A stretch of DNA of 64,000 nucleotides, taken from positions 1 through 64,000 of the forward strand of contig CAINED010000051.1 in NCBI GenBank assembly GCA_903847605.1. Reading direction: 5' to 3'. The DNA comes from an uncultured Hyphomicrobiales bacterium. GTDB taxonomy: Bacteria > Pseudomonadota > Alphaproteobacteria > Rhizobiales > Beijerinckiaceae. Below are positions 60,237 to 64,000 of the stretch, piece by piece. Every line of letters starts with the position of its first letter. The stretch's first letter is position 1. A program made the translations under genes and the position numbers. The notes under the pieces were generated by a model. That model ran no database searches, was not told where the DNA came from, and was given only the letters and a program-made list of their open reading frames with translations.

Positions 60237-61991
60237 ATGGGCATGAACAGACGCGACCTTCTGGTCGGCGGCGGCGTTGGTGCATTGGCAGCAGGTTCGC
60301 TCGCCGCACGCGCGCAGGCGCAACAAAATCAGATTCAATGGCACAAGGAAGCGGACATCGTCGTCATCGGCTCGGGCGCAACGGGCTTGCCTGCTGCGCT
60401 CGCTGCGCGCGAAAGCGGCGCCTCGGTTATCATCGTAGAAGCGCAGCCGCATGTCGGCGGTCACGCGCGCTGCAGCGGCGGCAACATGCCGCTCGGCGGC
60501 GGCAACAGCGCGCAGAAGAAATGGGGCGTCGAAGATTCCGCCGAACTGCTGTTCAAGGATCTCACGGACTGGTCGGTCATTCAGCCGACAGGCGCTGCAG
60601 ACTATCGTTACAATGATCGCGAGATCATTCGCGCCCATGCGGACAATGCGGCAGCGACGCATGAATTTCTGGTGAAGCATGGCGTCGTCTTCGTGGACAA
60701 GCCGCCGGATCGGCAGGGCGGCTCCTCGGTCGGCAATTCCGTGTTGCGCACAATGCATTGCGCGCCGGTGGACTGGCCGCTGATTCAAACCGGCAAGCCT
60801 GCGACGGCGGCGCAACGTCTCACCATGTCGACAGGCAACGGCCTGACGCAGCCGCTCGAAGCCTCGGCGCGCAAGCTCGGCGTGGAATTCCTTCTCGAGC
60901 ACAAGATGGTCGAAGTGTTGCGTGCGCAACGCAAGTCCGGCCGCGTACTCGGCATCGCCGCCGACAATAACGGCACACGCGTCAACATCCGAGCGCGCAA
61001 GGCGGTCATCCTCGGCACCGGCGGCTCGACAGGAAACGTCAACTTCCGCCGCATGTTCGATCCACGCCTCACGGAAGAATATTGCGGCCTCGCGGGCATG
61101 CCTTATTCGGACCAGGATGCCAGCGGCGAAATTGCGGCGATGGATGTCGGGGCGGCATTATGGGGTCTGCACAATCAAAGCGCCGAACACGGCTCCGTCA
61201 TCACCAAGCCCGGACAGATCGGCTGCCAGTACGGCTATGTGAACCTGCGCTGGCAGCCGTCCTCGCCGATGTTTTCGAAGGCGCGCGCGGTCGGATTGCG
61301 CGTGACGGACTGGCATAACGTCATCACCGTCAACATGATCGGCAAGCGCTTCTTCGACGAGACCGGGCGGCAGTTCACAGCCAACAGCTACAAGGGCGTG
61401 GACCCCTATGTGCATGGCTCCTGGCACAATGCGCGCCGGACGCAGGCCGATGCGAACAATTGGATCAATGCGGCGATGCAGGGCATCGGCGACGGACACA
61501 ATGGCGGCGGCCCTATCTGGGCGATCTTCGATTCAGCCGCGGTCGAGCGCGAAAAGTGGGATGTGACGCCGCCGAATGTGGATGTCGAAGGTGGCTTCTT
61601 CTTCGCGGCAGACACAGTGGAAGAACTCGCGAAGAAGATCGTGATGAAATACCAGCGCGTGCCCATGCCGCCGCAAAGTCTGGCCGAGACTGTCTGGCGT
61701 TACAACAATTTCGTCTCGCAGGGCCGCGACTTCGACTTCAACAAGCAGAATCCGAAATACCAGATCAATAAGGGACCGTTCTACGCGGCGTGGTGCACGC
61801 CGGTGCTGCACGACACGCGCGCTGGCCTGCGTATCAATGCAAAGATGCAGGTCGTCGACATGCAGGGGCAGGTCATTTCCGGCCTCTATGCGGGCGGCGA
61901 AGTCGCGGGCGGCTTCTCCATGCATGGCCTGCCGCGCTGCACCTGCCAGGGCATGATCGCCGGTCGGGAAGCTGGCAAGGAGACAGCCTAG
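60237..61991 (+). CDS. Tat-exported FAD-dependent oxidoreductase (FAD_binding_2 family)
   Basis: A 584-residue flavoprotein. The leader 'MNRRDLLVGGGVGALAAGSLAARAQAQ' (in parts) has a twin-arginine motif and a signal cleavage near residue 29. The Rossmann motif is 'ADIVVIGSGATGLPAALAARESGASVIIVEA' (in parts, about 39-69), 'GGHARCSGGNMPLGGG' follows, and the C-terminal FAD contact is 'ISGLYAGGEVAGGFSMHG' (about 543-560). The family includes fumarate/urocanate reductases and ketosteroid dehydrogenases. Substrate unknown. GGAGG five bases before the ATG at 60237. Its TAG stop overlaps, via CTAG, the stop of the convergent small gene. Confidence 0.88.
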   Translation: MGMNRRDLLVGGGVGALAAGSLAARAQAQQNQIQWHKEADIVVIGSGATGLPAALAARESGASVIIVEAQPHVGGHARCSGGNMPLGGGNSAQKKWGVEDSAELLFKDLTDWSVIQPTGAADYRYNDREIIRAHADNAAATHEFLVKHGVVFVDKPPDRQGGSSVGNSVLRTMHCAPVDWPLIQTGKPATAAQRLTMSTGNGLTQPLEASARKLGVEFLLEHKMVEVLRAQRKSGRVLGIAADNNGTRVNIRARKAVILGTGGSTGNVNFRRMFDPRLTEEYCGLAGMPYSDQDASGEIAAMDVGAALWGLHNQSAEHGSVITKPGQIGCQYGYVNLRWQPSSPMFSKARAVGLRVTDWHNVITVNMIGKRFFDETGRQFTANSYKGVDPYVHGSWHNARRTQADANNWINAAMQGIGDGHNGGGPIWAIFDSAAVEREKWDVTPPNVDVEGGFFFAADTVEELAKKIVMKYQRVPMPPQSLAETVWRYNNFVSQGRDFDFNKQNPKYQINKGPFYAAWCTPVLHDTRAGLRINAKMQVVDMQGQVISGLYAGGEVAGGFSMHGLPRCTCQGMIAGREAGKETA

Positions 61992-62221
61992 CTCGCCCGG
62001 GAAACTTCCGCGGCGTCATCGACCGGCTCGAAGGCGTCCGCCGGGACGCCCCAGACGACGCGCCCACCGGGCAGCCGGACATCCATACGCTCACGGCTGG
62101 AGCAGCTTGGGGCCAATAATTTGTACTGGCAAAGCACCGTCCCACTATCCTTCGGGGTCAGCTGGAAGCGCCCGGCGAGAGGAGATGCTGATTTGATACG
62201 GACGAGCTGACCTGTTTTCAT
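61988..62221 (-). CDS. Small conserved-looking hypothetical protein
   Basis: A 77-residue basic protein of unknown function, predicted to be mostly beta ('[31 protein letters not shown]' and '[21 protein letters not shown]' patterns). GGAGG lies six bases before the ATG at 62221, which supports translation; the frame stays open upstream but without protein-like sequence. The stop shares the CTAG with the convergent flavoprotein gene. It is not recognised as any named family. Confidence 0.55.
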   Translation of the reverse strand: MKTGQLVRIKSASPLAGRFQLTPKDSGTVLCQYKLLAPSCSSRERMDVRLPGGRVVWGVPADAFEPVDDAAEVSRAS

Positions 62222-62484
62222 ACTGGCCTCCGTATTTTTGCTTTCCGCCAATGGCCCGGCGAATGCGATTGTGCATTGCACCATGTTATCGCTGCAGCGC
62301 GGAAAGGCAAACGATATGTGAGCCGGGCGAGGCTCCATTCCTACAGGCTTGCAGGACGTATGGGCAGAACGCCGTAGCCAGCGCCTTGGTTGCCAAAAAC
62401 CTGCCCTTTCCCTATAAGCCCGCTGCGCGGCCGTTCCGACACCCCTGGAGGCGGGCCGCGCTTTCCTTTGAAAGGGACCCAAAA

Positions 62485-63129
62485 ATGGCACAAGCAAAGC
62501 AGCTTGCGGCCACGGTCCGCAGCGGGACAGGCAAGGGGGCCGCCCGCAGCGCACGCCGTGAAGGCCGCGTACCGGCAGTGATCTATGGAGGCGGGGAACC
62601 GCCGCTGGCGATCAATCTGGATTACAAGACGACCAACCAGCTCATCTACGCAGGCCACTTCCTGACGACGATTTTCGAGATCGACGTCGAGGGCAATAAG
62701 GTCCGCGTCCTGCCGCGCGACTACCAGCTGGATGTGGTCAAGGACACGCCGCTCCACGTCGATTTTCTTCGGCTGAAGTCTGGCTCGAGCCTGCGCGTCG
62801 ACGTGCCCGTGCACTTCGTCGGTCAGGAAACCAGCGCGGCGATCAAGGCTGGCGGCACGCTCAACATCGTCCGGCACACGGTCGAACTGCGGGTTCCCGC
62901 CGACAACATCCCGGAAGCCATCACGGCCGATGTCAGCAAGATGGGCATGGGCGACAGCCTGCACATCTCGGCGATCGCTCTGCCTGAAGGCTGCCGTCCG
63001 GTGATCACCAACCGCGACTTCACCGTGGCGACCCTCGTGCCGCCGAAGACGGTGGAAGAGACGCCGGCAGCTGCAGCCGCTCCGGCGGCGGCGGCTCCTG
63101 CCGCCAAAGCTGCTCCTGCGAAGAAATAA
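62485..63129 (+). CDS. rplY: 50S ribosomal protein L25 (general stress protein Ctc type)
   Basis: A 214-residue 5S rRNA-binding protein of the long (TL5/Ctc) form. The N-terminal L25 domain shows '[30 protein letters not shown]' (in parts, about 14-43) and '[20 protein letters not shown]' (in parts, about 78-97). The C-terminal TL5 domain (about 100-190) includes '[28 protein letters not shown]'. An Ala/Pro/Lys-rich tail ends the protein. The ATG at 62485 has AAAGGGA upstream. It is followed by a terminator-like hairpin and pth. Confidence 0.95.
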   Translation: MAQAKQLAATVRSGTGKGAARSARREGRVPAVIYGGGEPPLAINLDYKTTNQLIYAGHFLTTIFEIDVEGNKVRVLPRDYQLDVVKDTPLHVDFLRLKSGSSLRVDVPVHFVGQETSAAIKAGGTLNIVRHTVELRVPADNIPEAITADVSKMGMGDSLHISAIALPEGCRPVITNRDFTVATLVPPKTVEETPAAAAAPAAAAPAAKAAPAKK

Positions 63130-63150
63130 TCGCGAGCCGTTTACAAGCAC

Positions 63151-63183
63151 AAACGCCCGTGCACATTGCGCGGGCGTTTTTGT
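63151..63183 (+). terminator. Hairpin with T-run between rplY and pth
   Basis: AAACGCCCG, eleven-base loop, CGGGCGTTT plus further T. A 9-bp stem followed by T-rich sequence; likely partial terminator, since pth begins 22 bp later and probably depends on read-through. Confidence 0.85.
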
Positions 63184-63204
63184 TTGCGGCACAGGACCGG
63201 ACGC

Positions 63205-63822
63205 ATGTTTCTATTCGTAGGCCTCGGCAATCCCGGCAAGGACTATGCCGACAATCGCCACAACATCGGCTTCATGGCGGTGGACGCCATTGCGCGCGGA
63301 TGGAATTTCCCGGCCTTTCGCAAAAAGCATCAGGGCCTCGTCAGCGAAGGCCGCATCGGCGAAGAACGCGTGATCCTGCTTATGCCGCAAACCTATATGA
63401 ACGAAAGCGGCAGAAGCGTTCAGGAAGCCGCACGCTTTCACAAGATCGGCCTTTCCGATATCTTCGTCTTTCATGACGAACTCGATCTCGCAGCTGGAAA
63501 ACTCAGGATCAAGACGGGTGGCGGCAACGCCGGCCACAATGGCTTGAAGTCGATCAGTGCCCATGTCGGCAACGACTATCACCGTATTCGCTTTGGCATC
63601 GGCCACCCCGGCGACAAGGATCGGGTGCATGGCCACGTCCTCTCCGATTTCTCCAAGGCGGACATGCGCTGGGTTGAACCCATGCTGGAAGAAGTAGCAA
63701 AAAATGCCGACTGCATTCTCGCCAGCCAATTCTCACGGCTACAGAACTTGGTTCATACCGCAATCGAGAGCAAAGCGCCCGCTGCTATCAAGCCAGATAA
63801 AGATAAGGCACCAGAGCCCTGA
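63205..63822 (+). CDS. pth: Peptidyl-tRNA hydrolase Pth
   Basis: A 205-residue esterase that frees tRNA from stalled peptidyl-tRNA. Catalytic and binding residues are present: Asn9 in '[10 protein letters not shown]', catalytic His19 in '[11 protein letters not shown]', '[13 protein letters not shown]' (about 60-72, Asn66-equivalent), Asp in '[16 protein letters not shown]' (about 90-105) and '[13 protein letters not shown]' (about 106-118, His/Asn). A short acidic/Lys-rich tail follows. The ATG at 63205 is the family start. rplY-pth is a common bacterial pair. Confidence 0.96.
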   Translation: MFLFVGLGNPGKDYADNRHNIGFMAVDAIARGWNFPAFRKKHQGLVSEGRIGEERVILLMPQTYMNESGRSVQEAARFHKIGLSDIFVFHDELDLAAGKLRIKTGGGNAGHNGLKSISAHVGNDYHRIRFGIGHPGDKDRVHGHVLSDFSKADMRWVEPMLEEVAKNADCILASQFSRLQNLVHTAIESKAPAAIKPDKDKAPEP

Positions 63823-63828
63823 AACACA

Positions 63829-64000
63829 TCACTTCGCCTCCGAGCGATTCATGAACGTGAATTCGTTAAATCGCAACTCAAGGATCTTTTTGTCCGGAAT
63901 TTTGCCCTGTACACGTTCGAGAAGCGCCTTGCGGACTTGCTCCATATCCAGCTTGTCGACACCGCCGCCTCCGGCCTGGGCTTTCGGAAACAGGTAGCCG
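63829..64000 (-). CDS. 3' end of an unidentified gene (partial at right edge)
   Basis: A frame open to the window edge on the minus strand gives the last ~56 residues of a protein: a Gly-rich stretch, then 'VRKALLERVQGKIPDKKILELRFNEFTFMN' (shown in shortened form by its features: a basic helix and a hydrophobic final strand) and a short tail. The helix-then-strand ending with a conserved-looking 'FNEFTF' loosely recalls C-termini of FliL-type flagellar proteins, but this is weak. It converges on pth, six bases apart. Confidence 0.5.
   Translation of the reverse strand, partial: GYLFPKAQAGGGGVDKLDMEQVRKALLERVQGKIPDKKILELRFNEFTFMNRSEAK

Overview
The window reads as chromosome of an alphaproteobacterium, most likely of the Hyphomicrobiales (Rhizobiales). 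It carries a ChpT phosphotransferase, the CtrA cell-cycle regulator, a SciP-type CtrA inhibitor, a TTAA-N7-TTAA CtrA box, EipA (DUF1134), a PmtA-type methyltransferase, and intergenic palindromes of the kind common in this order. No species is assigned. Most of the window is GC-rich and densely coding. The first ~9-10 kb is visibly richer in A/T, loosely packed, and begins inside an insertion sequence.

Layout. (1) 1-13190, accessory block: the edge of an IS21-like element that has cut off a TctC/Bug receptor gene; a lipocalin-like secreted protein; a LysR regulator divergent from a second Bug receptor; a cupin; then a same-strand run of O-methyltransferase, glutathione S-transferase, VOC protein, MFS transporter and GYD protein; a third Bug receptor; a quinone-oxidoreductase-like MDR enzyme; and a hypothetical protein. 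It ends at the 3' side of a tRNA-Glu gene. (2) 13191-16332: tRNA-Glu, a membrane-anchored coiled-coil protein, EipA and CysQ. (3) 16584-26375, signalling hub: chpT, cheA-cheW-cheY-cheB-cheR, ctrA, fliJ, two uncharacterised genes and sciP. (4) 26707-31575, housekeeping: mnmA-pmtA, tRNA-Met(CAT), mrp, and a YqjD/YqjE-like envelope operon.

(5) 31661-41330, catabolic cluster on the minus strand under a divergent IclR regulator: alpha/beta hydrolase, luciferase-like flavin monooxygenase, second alpha/beta hydrolase, TRAP transporter, acyl-CoA synthetase and aldo/keto reductase. (6) 41367-52014: an NAD-dependent molybdenum formate dehydrogenase operon (fdsG-fdsB-fdsA-fdhD-fdsD) preceded on the same strand by a second TRAP transporter and a lone EutA-type reactivase. 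(7) 52151-64000: uvrC, a lipoprotein, prs, kup, a gentisate-type dioxygenase with a Tat-exported flavoprotein, a small protein, rplY, pth, and the 3' end of an unidentified gene.

How they fit together. The chpT-che-ctrA-fliJ-sciP stretch gathers phosphorelay input, the master regulator, a flagellar target and a CtrA brake within 10 kb. Regions 5 and 6 look like uptake, oxygenation, hydrolysis and CoA activation of an unknown small organic acid, with formate dehydrogenase able to use any formate released. The left block has the features of acquired catabolic DNA. No CRISPR array, phage module or recognisable defence system was found. The best candidates for undescribed biology are the IclR-linked monooxygenase/hydrolase cluster and the EutA-TRAP-formate dehydrogenase arrangement.
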